From Ehretia macrophylla (lineage: Eukaryota > Streptophyta > Magnoliopsida > Boraginales > Ehretiaceae), in the NCBI GenBank assembly GCA_037974665.1, contig CM075783.1:17640762-17704761 (forward strand): a stretch of 64,000 bases of DNA. Direction: 5' to 3'. This document shows, piece by piece, positions 34,001 to 46,500 of this stretch. Every line of letters begins with the position of its first letter. The first letter of the stretch is position 1. A program made the position numbers and the translations under genes. Under the pieces are notes generated by a model, which made no database searches, was not told the origin of the DNA, and saw nothing but the letters and a program-made list of their open reading frames with translations.

Positions 34001-37000
34001 TCCTACGTTTTGTTTCTATGTAGAGCTTCAATTTCTTCCTGCATTGCTATCTTCTACAAAGCCACATTGGGACTATTCATAGCCTCGTGAAAAGTAGATG
34101 GCTCTCTATCCTCCGTTAGAAGACAATATGCAGCATTGCTTGCCATGACATAGTCTGAGTGCCAAGGCGGTGTTGATGTTTGACGCGATGAACGTCGAAC
34201 ATCTGTAACCTTAGCCTCATCTACTTCTTGTTCCTTGTGCTCCGATGCTGTTTCAGAAGAAATATCTTCATTTCCTGGGTTATCTTCGATATGTACTATA
34301 GTAGTCTCCTTTGCAGTGTTGTTATCATCTTCACTTTGCAGTTTGTCTTCTGCAAATATCACATCTCTGCTGATGATAATCTTGTGGGCAGTAGGATCCC
34401 ACAAACGATACCCCTTAACACCATCAGCATATCCCAAGAATATGCATTTCCTGGACTTTGGATCCAGTTTTGTTCTTTCTTGAGAACCATACATCACATA
34501 TGTCGGACATCCAAATACGTGCAAGGTAGAATAATCTGCGGGTTTTTCGGTCCACATTTCCATTGGTGTTTTCAACTCAATTGCAGATGGTGACCGGTTT
34601 ATCACGTAACAGGCGGTTCTGGCTGCTTCTGCCCAAAATGATTTGGCTAGTCCTGCAGTTTCCAACATAGCTCTCATTCTTTCAAGAAGAGTTCTGTTCA
34701 TCCGCTCTGCCACTCCATTTTGCTGAGGTGTATGGGCAACAGTGAACTGCCTCTGAATGCCTTCTTGCTTGCAAAATGTCAGAAAGCTCCCGTCAGTGTA
34801 TTCTCCTCCGTTGTCTGTCCTCAGACACTTGATCCTTTTTCCGGATTCAAGTTCCACTAGCGCTTTGAATGTTTTGAATACTGGAAACACATCTGACTTG
34901 TTCTTGATTGGATACACCCACAGTCTCCTAGAGTAATCATCAATAAATGATATAAAGTATTTGGCTCCTCCTAGGGACAAAACCGGCGATTCCCAAACGT
35001 CTGAATGAATCAAGTCTAGAATGTATTTGCTTCTGGCAGTAGATCTCCCAAATTTCAATCTATGCTGCTTACTGATAACACAGTGCTCACAGAAAGGTAA
35101 GTTCACCGTCTTGAGCCCGGGTAGGCGATTACGTTTAGCGAGAATCTTCAAGCCACGTTCTGTCATATGGCCTAATCTGCGATACCACATAATAGTTGAT
35201 TATTCTTGTTTGGCTGATGCAACTGACGTGTCTGCCTCCTGCAACGTATCTCCCAAAAGCATGTATAGATTTACCGCTATCTTTTCTGCCTTGATCACCA
35301 CAAGCGCTCATTTGACGACCTTCATGATCCCATCCTGGATCTAGGTCTTGCAGCCAAGGTCATCCAATTGTCCAATAGACAATAGGTTCTTTTTCAAGCC
35401 CTTCACATGTCGTACTCCTTGAATGATGCGAATGGTACCATCATACATTTTTATCTTGACGGCACCGATGCCAGCAATCTCCAAGGGATGATCATTACCC
35501 ATGTACACAGATCCTCCATACGTAGGTTCATATGTGTGAAACAATTATCAACGAAAGGTCATATACCATGTTGCTCCCGAATCCATTATCCAAGCATTAG
35601 TGAGCTCCTTTCTACCTTCTGATACAGTTGCTGTTTCGCTGTATAAAATATCTCCATCATCAGGTACAGTTGCAACACATCCCTGAGAATTTATCACCTC
35701 GGGATTCTTTTTGTTGCTCTAACAATCTTTCTTGATGTGCCCTTTCTTGCCACAGTTGTAACATTTGATATTCTTTCTACTCCTGGACTTTGATCTACCA
35801 TGTTTGTTGCTCCCACTCGAGCCATGTTCTGTTGATCTGCCTCTCACCATTGGTAGTGCCTCTGCTTGTTGTGAACTTTCAGCTCTGTCTTCTTTACTCT
35901 TGCTCCTAGTTTCCTCTTCTAGAATAGCAGCTGCAACATCATCAAAAGTAACAGATTCTGAAAGAACATTATTAGTGTAACTAATGATGAGTTGATCATA
36001 CGAATCAGGTAGACTTTGAAGTAGAATCTCCGCACGTTCAAGCTCTTTTATTATCTGTCCCAACGCAGTTAGTTGAGAAAATAATGTATTTAAGGTATTG
36101 ATGTGATCAGTTACCGATGTGGATTCACTCATTCGAAGAGTATACAATTTTCTCTTCAAGAAAATCTTATTGTGAAGTGACTTGACCTCGTACAGTTTGG
36201 TTAGTGCATCCCAAATTTCATTTGCTGACTTCTTTTCATCCACGCTTGACAGTACCAAATCTGCCAACACCAGATGCAAATTAGCCATAGCATTGTTATC
36301 CATTTCTGTCCACTTATTGTCATTTGTCACCTCCACTGGTCTGTCTCCAATTACTGCTAAGCAATTCTCCTTTTTTCAAGATTGCCTTCATCTTTAATTT
36401 TTAAAGGGAAAATTTGCTCCCGTTGAACTTCTCGATTTCAAATTTTGCCGCCATAGTGTTAATGACGATCTGCTTCTCAACTTGAACCGGCTCCTACTAT
36501 TTCACTGTGAAAAGTACCATACACGTGAATAGTAATTGTGAATAGTAACCCCGCAACCAATTGCTTTGATACCACTGTTGGGTATCGACGCAGCGGAATG
36601 TTTGGGGCGAAGTGGTATCACACAACTAAAATAAGACTGAGAAAATGATAATTGAGACACAATATTTTTACGTGGAAAACCCTCAAACAGATTAAGGAAA
36701 AAACCACGGGCAAGTATAGGAGGTTTCACTATGATGTAAGAATAAATTACAATATCCTTCTCTCTAATATAAGGAGAAATTAATTCTTACTCACAAGTTA
36801 AGAAAATTAATATGGAAGAAAACTCTCAAGAAAAACTCTCAATATTTTCTCTCTGATTTCTGAAATTTTTGGATGCCAATTGAACTGAAGAATGACTACT
36901 ATTTATAGTAGAAATTCTACAATGGTTCTTTGTATTTGCTTCGTTGTGCTTCACATTTAACAACGTGCAATGTCTTTAACTTTGTTTCCGCGTGCAAGGT

Positions 37001-37423
37001 GACAATGCATCTTATCAAAGTCTCTAGCTCACTTTTTTCATTTCAATTCCATGTGCTGCCATTGCTTTTGCCTTGTTTAATTTTTTACTATCTTTTCTTT
37101 TTGCTTTTCCCAACACACCTCATGTGAAGCATGCAGGACCATACCTTTCTTCTATGTGCAAATGAGCTTTACACATCATATAACATGAACCTGAAATGGG
37201 TTCAATGCAAGCACTGCACACTGTTTCCTGATCATCGCCATCCATTTAACTGTAGTCATCTTGGATATTAGTGAGAATCAAAGGGTGGTCATGACTGAAG
37301 TGATTAATTTCTTTTGAATGTTCAATCAGTGAGAAGCCTTTTTCCTCCAAGAAATGTCGAATCAGTTGTGCAGATAGGACCTCTGCGGGCAAGCTGATAC
37401 AATTTCGTGGGATCTCAGCAGCA
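31051..37423 (-). pseudogene. DC1-b exon 2, split by a Copia element
   Basis: After an acceptor (atcttcctag, exon start 37423) the minus strand encodes IPRNCISLPAEVLSAQLIRHF, then EINHFSHDHPLILTNIQDDY and CSACIEPISGSC. Here the 5.3-kb Copia (31878-37180) intervenes. It continues TCAQCSYFIHLHC, NPKHQLSLNHCRQEFSGSFHC, and from 31518 CATCPQTVRHRWDKHPLIL to a C-terminal CETCYFNLCQRC and stop at 31051. It encodes about four more DC1 modules. It is dead for reasons besides the insertion: the acidic stretch DDYS is followed by TAA where the sister copy has GAA, and there is a TAG after HCDYCY and a further break near the DYNL region. The TSD of the Copia is taaca on both sides. Confidence 0.85.
31878..37180 (-). 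mobile_element. Copia element 1 (Tork/Tnt1-like), in a DC1 gene
   Basis: LTRs 31878-32480 and 36577-37180 (about 603 bp, TGTTGGGTATC...ACATCACA) are flanked by the 5-bp repeat taaca (31873-31877, 37181-37185). A primer-binding site like initiator tRNA-Met lies inside the right LTR, and a polypurine tract (aagtgggagaa) inside the left. On the minus strand come gag with a CCHC knuckle (CYNCGKKGHIKKDC, about 36336-35719), protease region (about 35544), integrase (35190-34600), reverse transcriptase with YVDDMLVTG (33921-33000) and RNase H (to 32546). Nearly full length but broken in several places. The LTRs differ by roughly 5%. Confidence 0.93.
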
Positions 37424-37581
37424 CTAGGAAGATAAACAATGTCATGTCATGTCATTATCTGATAGAACATTAGCAAAAGGAGGAAAACAACAAATAAAAG
37501 AAAGAAGGAAAAAATAATTCGCACTCGTGCAGCACCTAACTAATATCAAACTAAAAAAATGAGAAAGCAAAAAAGAAGAGA

Positions 37582-38667
37582 TCAGAATACTGACAAATAC
37601 TTAGCTATGGCTGCTTCAGCCTCTTCGGAATAGGATGTCTTGCACTTGATATGGACAAAATATCTGCAAGGACCACAATAATATACCCAATAATTTGGGT
37701 ATAGTTTATCCCTACAAATATCACAGTTTAGTCCATAACGTCGGTATTGTTCTGGAAAACAATAAGCTACGACGAGAGGATGAGGGTGGCACTTGTGCGA
37801 CAAGTTGCTTGGCAGTGATCCACAACTCTTGTGGATCTAAAACGAGCATACAGTGCAACCATATGACTCATCTTTCTCTTCTGTGCCACAAGCATCACAT
37901 CTAAACCAGGCACTTCTTAATTGGAGTTTCAGGGGGTGCTTATGGCTTGGGTGTTTTAGTGTGCCATCTAATTGAGCACAAAAAACATCCAAATGAAACT
38001 CACACTTGTAACAGCCATAGGCGAAACCGCTCCAGGATCTACCATAGTTATTGCATGTTGACCACCCATAAGGCAACTTGGCGAAGAGTTTAAGTGGATG
38101 ATGACAAGCTGTATGCGTTGGATGCATAATCTCGGATGGTAGTTGTGCGCAGGATTTGCGGAGGAAGACTTCACAAATGCTGCAAAAATATGTTGACGAC
38201 CCTGAGACTATTAATTGTTTACAAACGCTGCAACACACAACTTTCTTGCTGCTCATATCTTCTTGTTGCAATTCCTTGAGGATAAGTGGATGCTTCCCAT
38301 CGATAGTGTGTTTAAACATCTCTAATTGAGCACAAAAAACATCCACATCAAAATGACACTCGGAACAACGATAGGTGAAACCACGACAGTATCTTCTACA
38401 TATATCACAACAGGACCTTCCTGGCATATAAGGCTTGACATGGAGTATAAGTGGATGTTCAGAATGCATTGGATGCGTAAACTCTAACGGTAGCTCTGCG
38501 CAAGATTTGTGAAGGAAGACTTCACATACGCTGCAACAATATATTGAACCTGACACTGGTTCTTTACAACCGTAACAAACAATTTCTGGGTTTTCATCTT
38601 TTTTCAATGCCTTGAGGATAAGTGGATGTTCCTCATGGCTAAAATGATTGATGATCTCCATCTCCAT
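37582..38667 (-). pseudogene. DC1-b exon 1, with expanded modules
   Basis: Begins MEMEIINHFSHEEHPLILKAL. It encodes DC1 modules 1-2, then a second copy of a module 1-2 pair (HPLILKELQQED ... CSICEVFLRKSC ... HPLKLFAKLP), then modules matching 3 and 4 of the sister gene, so it has six rather than four. One in-frame stop lies at 37837-37839, where the conserved W of CSFWIHK is TAG. The frame continues to about 37601, where a weak donor (taa|gtattt) ends the exon. The extra pair could be an ancestral state or a local duplication. Exon 2 follows after a roughly 180-bp intron. Confidence 0.85.
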
Positions 38668-38879
38668 CTCTATCTCTCTCTTTCTTTTTTACTCTTTTCC
38701 TCTCTCAGAATTCAAATGCTATGAATACAAAGCCTTTGCTGCGAGTGATGACATTAATAAATAGGTACAAGTCAACTACAATTCTACCATGGTAGGTCAG
38801 CCCATGGCTTGTCGTCTTGTATTCATAGCATTCACTTGTGTTCAATCTTGATACCAATTGGTTTTAGAGTAAAACCTCA

Positions 38880-39240
38880 AGATTCTTAACATAGTATCAG
38901 AAAAGAGTTAATGTGCTCCAATTTTAAAAAACACAGGATGTTAAAAGTCAATTATGAAGCCACAAAGATCGGCTTGTACTTATGGTAAAACCACAGGAGT
39001 CGAGACACTATTGATCCTAAATAAATAGATGAAAGCCATATACAAAATATCGGTGAGAATAACTTCCCTTTTGCACCAAGTGACTGTTGATGAGAATCCT
39101 TATTTTTTGTGTAGACAAAGTGATACCAAATAGCAAGAAACCATCCTTTACGCTTCACCATGCAAACGCTCCTAACCAAGTTAATATGTGAAATTATTGA
39201 CTCGCACCGAGTTAACTCACCGCAAAAGCTAGAAGAAATG
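38880..39240 (-). promoter_or_regulatory. Upstream block of DC1-b
   Basis: It shares the ordered blocks found 5' of other DC1 copies: atagatgaaagcca, cagtgagaataacttccc-like text, gatgagaatccttattttttgtg, caaagtgataccaaatagcaag, accatcctttacgc and caccgcaaaagctagaag. Promoter role is inferred from position. Confidence 0.5.
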
Positions 39241-40029
39241 AGGGGTTAAGAGACAAGAATGGAATCAAATTTGAGGTTAATAATAGAAAATGTCTTTACT
39301 TAGCATGCTGCAGTTGCCACAGAGATGCCAAGTAATAAGTGAGATTTTTTGGTGGTGTAATTACTTTCGGTGACATATAGCATTAACGTATTTTACTAAT
39401 TTTTGTGGATTAATTTTAGTTCGTTAATAGTGGTTATACTAATTACCTCTTATATTTTTCCTCAATTACATTCAACATAACAGGGAGTCTCATTTTTTTC
39501 CTATTATTATCAATAAGATTTAATTAGTTCTCAATATTTAAAAAAGTTATGATTATATTTAAATTTTTTAGAAAATAATATGGACTAAATTGGTTAGTTT
39601 TGAATAACAAAAAAAAATTTAAAATTTTGAGAAAGAATAAAAAAATATACGAAAGAAAAAATAATAAAAAATATTTTATTGTAAAATTGTGTTACGCTCG
39701 AGATTATGAAAAAATTAGAGACTTTTCTAAAATCTTTTTTTTCTTACATATATATACATCTCAAATAGAATTTGATCTTTTTCCTAACCAACATATAACT
39801 TTTTTGCAACAAACTAATTACTTTTTAAAGACATAAAAAAAATTAAAGGCAATAAAATAGAATTACATAGCTCAATAAAAAAATAACATACCAAAATTTC
39901 ATTTAATATTAAGGCTTTGTTTGATAGAAATTTGATGTTATGAGGGAATATGGGGAATACTAAAACCTCGTGTGGGAGTTTGGGATTTAGGTAAAAACTC
40001 ATAGGAGAAAATAACATTCTCCCAAATAT
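39241..40029. other. No recognisable gene
   Basis: AT-rich. 39375-39490 resembles 41390-41470 (ggttatactaattacctct...tttttcctcaa), part of the repeated DC1 spacer. Around 39905 is the motif aaggctttgtttgatagaa, also seen at 10580. Confidence 0.45.
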
Positions 40030-40850
40030 AAAATATAGGTGAGAATAACTTCTCGTGTCCACCTAGTGATACCAATTAAGTGCATGATTCTTACTTTTCT
40101 TGTTGATGAAGTGATACCAAGTGTATAATTCTTACTTTCTGTGTTGATTAAGTGATACCAAAGTAGTGTCGTATTATTGAGCGATGCAAGAGACCATCCT
40201 TTAAGCAAATTACTTTTAAGTGGTGAACTCATTTGGAATTATTCACTCGTAATAAGTTAAAGCAAAAGCTAGAAGAATAGGTAAGACAGAAGAATGAAAT
40301 TTTTTCTTTTCTTTTGGTTTGAGGAAGGCTAAAGTAGGTTATTCGACAATTTCTTTGGGGCATTTTTTTTTCTTTTTTTTTTGGTGGCATGGAGGCTAAA
40401 AAACAGTTACCTGGTAACGAGGTAAAATTTTGAGGAAGAAAAATTTGCATAATCTCGTGCTTGGTGTTCAACTTACCCAGCAACGAGATAAAATTTCAAG
40501 ATGATGAATAAAAGATCACAAAGAGCCATGAATGTTCACATTACAGTTAAAGAGCAAAGGAATTAAAAGAAAATACTTTTGGAAGGGGGAGGGGGGAGGG
40601 GGTGTATTCAGTAATTCTTTCCTATATTGTTAGAATATACACTTATCGTACATTGAAAATTTAAGAAATCGTAAATTAATTTATAGAATTTTGAATTACT
40701 ACACCTGACTCTAATTAATTTTCAGATAGAAACTCGTGATTCGTAACATATATCACAATACAATAAAACCAAGCTTAATTCTATGAAACAAATCTACATG
40801 AGAAAGAGAAAGTGGGTGAGAAGGGGAGATTCCTTGAAATATCCAAGGAA
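40030..40850. repeat. DC1 spacer block, direct copy of 52640-53455
   Basis: Both blocks run through the tandem upstream module (three copies of a roughly 40-bp unit with aagtgataccaa and attcttactttt), atgcaagagaccatcctttaa, ggcatggaggctaaaaaa, gatcacaaagagccatgaat and ttgaaatatccaagg. The matching order over 0.8 kb shows segmental duplication. The coding part that should lie beside the 40040 upstream block is missing. Confidence 0.85.
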
Positions 40851-41112
40851 ATTTTACTCTTCTGGATTGGATTCCTCGCTTCTCGAATAGACAATGTTCG
40901 AAACACATGGCAGGTAGAGGTTAAAGTAGCAAGGTTTACATTCAAATGCCCCTTCTCCTTCCAAATCTTCACCATGTTTGTCACAATAGAATTTATATTT
41001 ATATTTACCCTCAAACTTTATTTTAGGATGCTTGCCAAGTCTAGGAGTTCATTTAAGATGAAAGGAATTGTTGCATTCACGACAATGATATAGCCAAGGA
41101 TGGATTTCTTTT
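40830..41112 (-). pseudogene. DC1-e C-terminal exon fragment
   Basis: The minus strand reads DICGKEIHPWLYHCRECN, SFHLKWTPRLGKHPKIKFEG and FECKPCYFNLYLPC, the last two DC1 modules of the family. A cysteine of the first module has become W (HLKWTP for HLKCIP). At 41112 the coding similarity stops inside a module and passes straight into the upstream block of a DC1 gene (gatgagaatccttacttttcg), so most of this copy is deleted. Confidence 0.78.
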
Positions 41113-41300
41113 CCACAGATGTCAACTGTTGATGAGAATCCTTACTTTTCGTGTTGACAAAAAAAAGAAAAAAAGTGATCCCAAGTAGCAAGAAATCATC
41201 CTTTACGCCTCACCATGGAAACACCCCTAACCGAGTTAATATCTGGAATTATAATTGACTCGTACCAAGTTAACTTGCCGCAAAACCTAGAAGAATGGGG
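41113..41300 (-). promoter_or_regulatory. Orphan DC1 upstream block fused to DC1-e
   Basis: Contains gatgagaatccttacttttcg, gtgttgacaaaa, gatcccaagtagcaag, catcctttacgcctcacc and cttgccgcaaaacctagaag in the family order, with no start codon of its own nearby. Confidence 0.5.
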
Positions 41301-42589
41301 ATAAGAGATAGAATGGGATCATATTTGAGGTTAAAAATAGAAAATGCCTTCACTTAGTATTTTCATTATTTTTTGGGTTCATTAAGTTCGCTAATGTTGG
41401 TTGGACTAATTACCTCTATATTTTTCCTCAAATAAATTCATCATAAAAGGAACCTAACTTTTTTGGGTATACTAAAATAATAAAATTTTCTATTTCTCTT
41501 TGACATTTTTTGATGTGCCAATCTAGCATATATACATGAAAGTAAAAATTAAGTGCTAGAAAAATAATGATATCTAACATTTCATTTTTATTTATTCATT
41601 GGGTTAATTTTATAATGTTAAGATCGATGACACTAATTTGTCTTATCTTTTTAGCATTTTATTATTTTACACGCAGACTATATATTATAAAAGTACAATT
41701 ATGTTCAACTATTACCTTTTATTTCTTTAGTTGAAGAATTATGTGTTTTAATTCTCATTTAAAAGAATTTCTGCATTCGCCTATACTCACGATTAATGAT
41801 AATCCTAATGGTAAGAGATAATCCTTATGGTGCATAAGGTAGCTGAGTTCCTCACTTTTCATTGTTGAACTTCCTCCATTTGTGCTTTTCATGTTCTTAT
41901 ATTTATAGTCATTTTCTTATGTTCATTTAACACTATTTCGCTGGACAAAGTCATTCTAGACCTGAGAGATATAATAATTCTTGAATAGATCCTTGTGAAT
42001 TTGAAAATTTCTCCATGAGTCCTTGAACTTTAATTTCTTTTGTAATTTTTTTAGGAAAAAAATAATGTACTAAAATACTATATATATGTGCCCTTTCAAT
42101 TTGACCATTGTCTAATTATCTGTTAGATCATTTTCTTTTAATTAATTTTTAACTTGTTCGTTGAAAAATGTGACTACTAATATAATTTTTTTTAAAACCA
42201 ATAACCAAATAGTCACACTAATTTTTATAGCCATGCAAAACGTCAATAAAAAATTACAAGCATAACAAATTTACAAATCAACGTCACATTTTAAGGGAAA
42301 ACATGGCATTTTAGTATATTATTCATTTTTCTTAAAAAATCACAAAACAAATAAAAGTGCAAGTCCTTGTGAAGAGAGTTTTAAATGCAAAGAAACTTGT
42401 TTAAAACTTATCATATTTCTAAGTGATTAAAATCGCTTTTTCCCCTGTTTTCCCATAATTCTTGGAACAGAAGATCATGTGTCCGTATTTTAGAAGTCTT
42501 CATATGGAGTAAAAGGAATCGCATTCACAGTTGTACAACCTGTTTAGTGTTTGACACTTTTATTAAGACTGATATATAATTAATAAGTA
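41301..42589. other. Spacer; includes the 1-190 duplicate, no gene
   Basis: 41515-41700 matches 1-190. The rest is AT-rich with no coding frame. Confidence 0.5.
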
Positions 42590-42709
42590 CATATTGTGAT
42601 TGAGAAAAAAAATACAAGAAAGGACAATTCTATTCTACAATATTAATCAATTTCATGATTTTTTGGATTATTTATTATACATTGACAAAAAAAAAAAAGA
42701 TCATTCATT

Positions 42710-43125
42710 ATACATTAGAGATTCATTTACCTATCATCTAAAAGGATTCTGCGATAATGCTGTTTCTAATTGGACTCCTTGGGACTGGAATAGACAATTT
42801 CTTGAACACATGGCCCACAGATGTTAAAATAGCAAGGTTCACATTCGAAGGCTCCCCATCCTTCCAAATCATCACCACATTTGTCACAACAAAATTCATA
42901 TTTAACTTCTTGAGAAATACTAAATACCATTTTATTTTTATTACTTAAATACTATACTTACATATATGCTTAGTTGACATGCTAAAACAAGAAAGAGAAA
43001 TTAAAAAAATTATTATTTTAACATGTCAACTAAGCATCCATATAAGATTTGAGTGATAACAATAGAATTGTATATAGCAACGCTCATTACCAAGTCAAGG
43101 AATGCAATAAGGATGAAAAGAAATA
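42710..43125 (-). pseudogene. DC1-f C-terminal fragment, interrupted by a MITE
   Basis: 42730-42912 matches the last DC1 module region of DC1-b and DC1-d (ttaaaatagcaaggttcacattcgaa, atcaccacatttgtcacaac). After a MITE, 43083-43125 matches the preceding module (accaagtcaaggaatgc, gatgaaaag). It then meets a LINE at about 43127. The missing middle of this gene is not found; its N-terminal half is probably 51755-52625, on the other side of the LINE. Confidence 0.65.
42916..43080. mobile_element. Small MITE with long inverted arms
   Basis: The left arm (aataccattttatttttattac ... atgcttagttgacatg) and the complement of the right arm end in the identical inner run gcttagttgacatg, with about three quarters similarity further out. 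It lies inside a DC1 relic. No target duplication is assured. Confidence 0.65.
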
Positions 43126-43592
43126 TAGCTCATTAATGAGGTGCTTATGGCTAAACTCAGGTGGAAGGTTCTCACAGAACTTAATCTGTTATAGTTCAAA
43201 ATTCTAAGAGAGAAATATTTTTGTGATGGCCTTTTTTCTTATACTCCCAAGTCTTCAGACTCAATCATTTGTCGGGGGATTTTGAAAGGGAAATATCTTC
43301 TTAACAAGGGTCTTCAATGGATTATATACAATGGAAAAAAGATATGTTTTTGGCTTGACAGATGGGTTGGCAACTCGAAGCTTCTATCTCATGCTATTCT
43401 CCGTGTCCCTGATGATGAGAAGGATTTGCTTATTGAGGATTATATTGAAGACGATAGCTCATGGAGTTGAGGAAAGTTTCAACATTATTTTACGCCCACT
43501 CTTTCTTCAACCTTTTGTGGTCTGATTGGTTTAACATGAACCTGAAGTGCACTAAATATCATCGAGGGGTAGCTTGGAACATCCTCTTTTCT

Positions 43593-46500
43593 CATTACCA
43601 CATTTTTTATTTCTTGCAACGTTCTAGTTAAACAAGTAAAAAAATCGTTGCCATATGTAATTTGTTGCAATGGTTTTTTTAAGTTGCATCAAACTATTGG
43701 AATATTTGTGATATGCAACGCTTTTTATTAAGTGTTATTTATTTCATTCATTTTTTCCAACGGATTGTTAAATTATAGCTTAGTTGCAACTTAAATAAAG
43801 GCTTTTGCAACAGTTTTGTTACTATTACTTCTAAACATTTCAGAATCTAGGATATGCAACACTTCATTAAGTGTTGCTTATTTTATTTATTTATTTTTGC
43901 AACGGTAGGTAAAATTATAGACTTAAATGCAACGCACAAAAACTGTTGCTTATTAGATGTTTATTTAGTGAGACGTCTTGGGATATTTTATTCGCGAAGA
44001 AATTTGTGGTTAATTCATTGAAAATGAGAAACTATCAAAAACAATTATTTGAAAAGATAGAAAAAAAAACCAAAAAGTTGAGTAATTTAGTTCTCTTTTT
44101 TACCTCCTCATTTCTTTCATTTTTTGCCAAAATTGAGACTTTTTTGCTTTTTACTTACATATTACTGTCGACTAGTAAAAAATTATTGCAAGTTTAGAAA
44201 ATAGCAAAGCAAGTATAAAAAACTATTATTTATGTTTTTTAAAATTATTTACAAAAGTATATTGAATAAAATAAACTTCTCACTAATAACTTTACTTTTA
44301 GATGAGATGATTAGTAACATAATTATAGAGTTCAATATCAAAAGGTCTTGCGTTCGAGTCTCAATGCTACCTATTTAGAAAAATATATCCAAGTGTATAG
44401 AAATGTAGGTGTTTGTATTATATCTCAAAAGAGTGTACAGAGCATCTATTTGTACTACAACATCAGTGAAGAAGCGATAAAGATAACACATGAGATAGAC
44501 CAAGATACATAGAATTTAAAATAATTCAAACAACATAATTTATCTCTTATCACGCCCCTGCAAGTGAAGCTAGTTCTTGAACAGTAAGCTTGTGTCGGAG
44601 AGAGGCAAATCGTGGTTTAGACAATGCCTTCGTCATGATGTCCGCTATCTAATATGTGGTGGAAATGAAGCGAACTAGAAGTGCACCAGAAGCAAACCTT
44701 TCCCGTACAAAATGCACATCTATTTCAATGTGCTTCATTCGAGCGTGGAAAATAGGATTAGCAGTGAGATAGGTAGCGCCAATATTATCACACCATAAGA
44801 CCGGATGAGATGACATTTTACAGTGGAGCTCAACAAGCAAAGACTGCAGCCAGCATAACTCGGCAGTTGCAAATGCAATGGCCCTATATTGGGCCTCAGT
44901 ACTGGAGTGAGAAGCCGTCGTTTGTTTTTTCGCAGACCATGAAATAAGATTATGACCCATGTAGTCAAAGTAACCATGAGTACTACGCCTAGGACACCCC
45001 GCCCAGTCGGAGTCCGAGTACGCATGCAATTGAAGATCAGAAGCATGATGAAGAAGTAAACCATGAGACATAGTACCCTTAATGTAACGCAGTATTCTCT
45101 TCACAGCAGCCCAATGAACATCAGTCGAAGATTGCAAAAATTGAGAGACTTTGTTAACCGAAAAAACAATATCCGGTCTTGTTATAGTGAGGTATTGTAA
45201 CGCACCAACGATACTCCGATATAATTTGGGGTCAGAGAAAAGATCACCATCCTGTTTCAAAAGAGCTTGTGTGGGTGCGATAGGAGATGCCACTGGCTTG
45301 GCAGACTCAAGACCTGCACGAACCAACACCTCATGAGCATATTTCATTTGACATAAGTGTAAGCCATCATTCACTAGCCGAGCTTGAATCCCAAGGAAAT
45401 AGGAGACTGCCCCCGGATCCTTAATGGAGAATTGTTGGTCAAGATGAGTGAGAACAGCCTGTATTTCTGCATCTAAGTTGCTTGTAACGAGAATGTCGTC
45501 GACATATACAAGAACAAAAATGGTGATGTTGGCACAATGCTTGATAAAGAGAGAGTTGTCTGAAATTGAAGAGTAAAAGCCAAGATGTTGAAGAGATTCA
45601 CGCAAACGAGAGAACTATGCCCTCAGAGCCTGCTTCAAACCATATATTGCCTTTTGAAGTTTGCACACATGCGAAGGGTAAGAGGAATGAACAAAGCCAG
45701 GGGGCTGCATCATGTAAACATCCTCCTGCAGTATACCATGAAGAAACGCGTTGTTAACATCTAGTTGTCGTACCGCCCACCGTCGAGACAACGCAATAGA
45801 AAGGACTACCCGTATTGTTGCCGGCTTAATCACAGGACTGAACGTCTCTGTGGAATCCACCCCTTCCTCTTGATTATAACCCTTTGCAACAAGCCGCGCT
45901 TTATAGCGCTCTATCTAACCATCAGCCTTCTTCTTCACACGGAACAACCATTTACAACCCACCAAGTTTGCATCAGGTGGTTTAGGAACCAACAACCACG
46001 TCCCATTTTGAATAAGAGCATTAAATTCAACATCCATAGCAGTCCGCCAATGGGCAAACTTAGAGGCCTGATTATAAGTGGATGGTTCGAAGTCAATAGA
46101 AGAGAAGGAATGAGCTGTAGTATGTGTTGTGAATGTGATGTAATCGGGAAAAGATTTTGCAACACGCGTGTGATCACGACTACGAGTGACCATAGGGTGC
46201 TGCCAGAAGACGGAATTGATGGCAGAGGGGAGTAGATTAACAGATGACACATCATGAGGAGAAGCTTGCACAGAGCTTGAATGAGGCAACGTAAGAGAAG
46301 GAGACGTAGGAGAAGAAGTAGGGGCAGTAGGGAGGCCAGCTGCGTGAGACTCTATCACTGGAGGAAAGGGAACCGATTGTGCACCTAACGGCAGAGGTCG
46401 TGGTGTAAGACCTGATTGTGGTGACGAAGTAAAAGATGGAAGAGATGCGAGACCAACAGGACGTAGAGGAGATAATAAATTAGGAGTGCGACCCGACGAC

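Noticed and set aside
44310-44395. tRNA-like B box (gcgttcgagtctcaatg) left of Copia 2
   Set aside because: An A box at the correct distance, an acceptor stem and a tail could not be found; it is too weak to call a tRNA or SINE.
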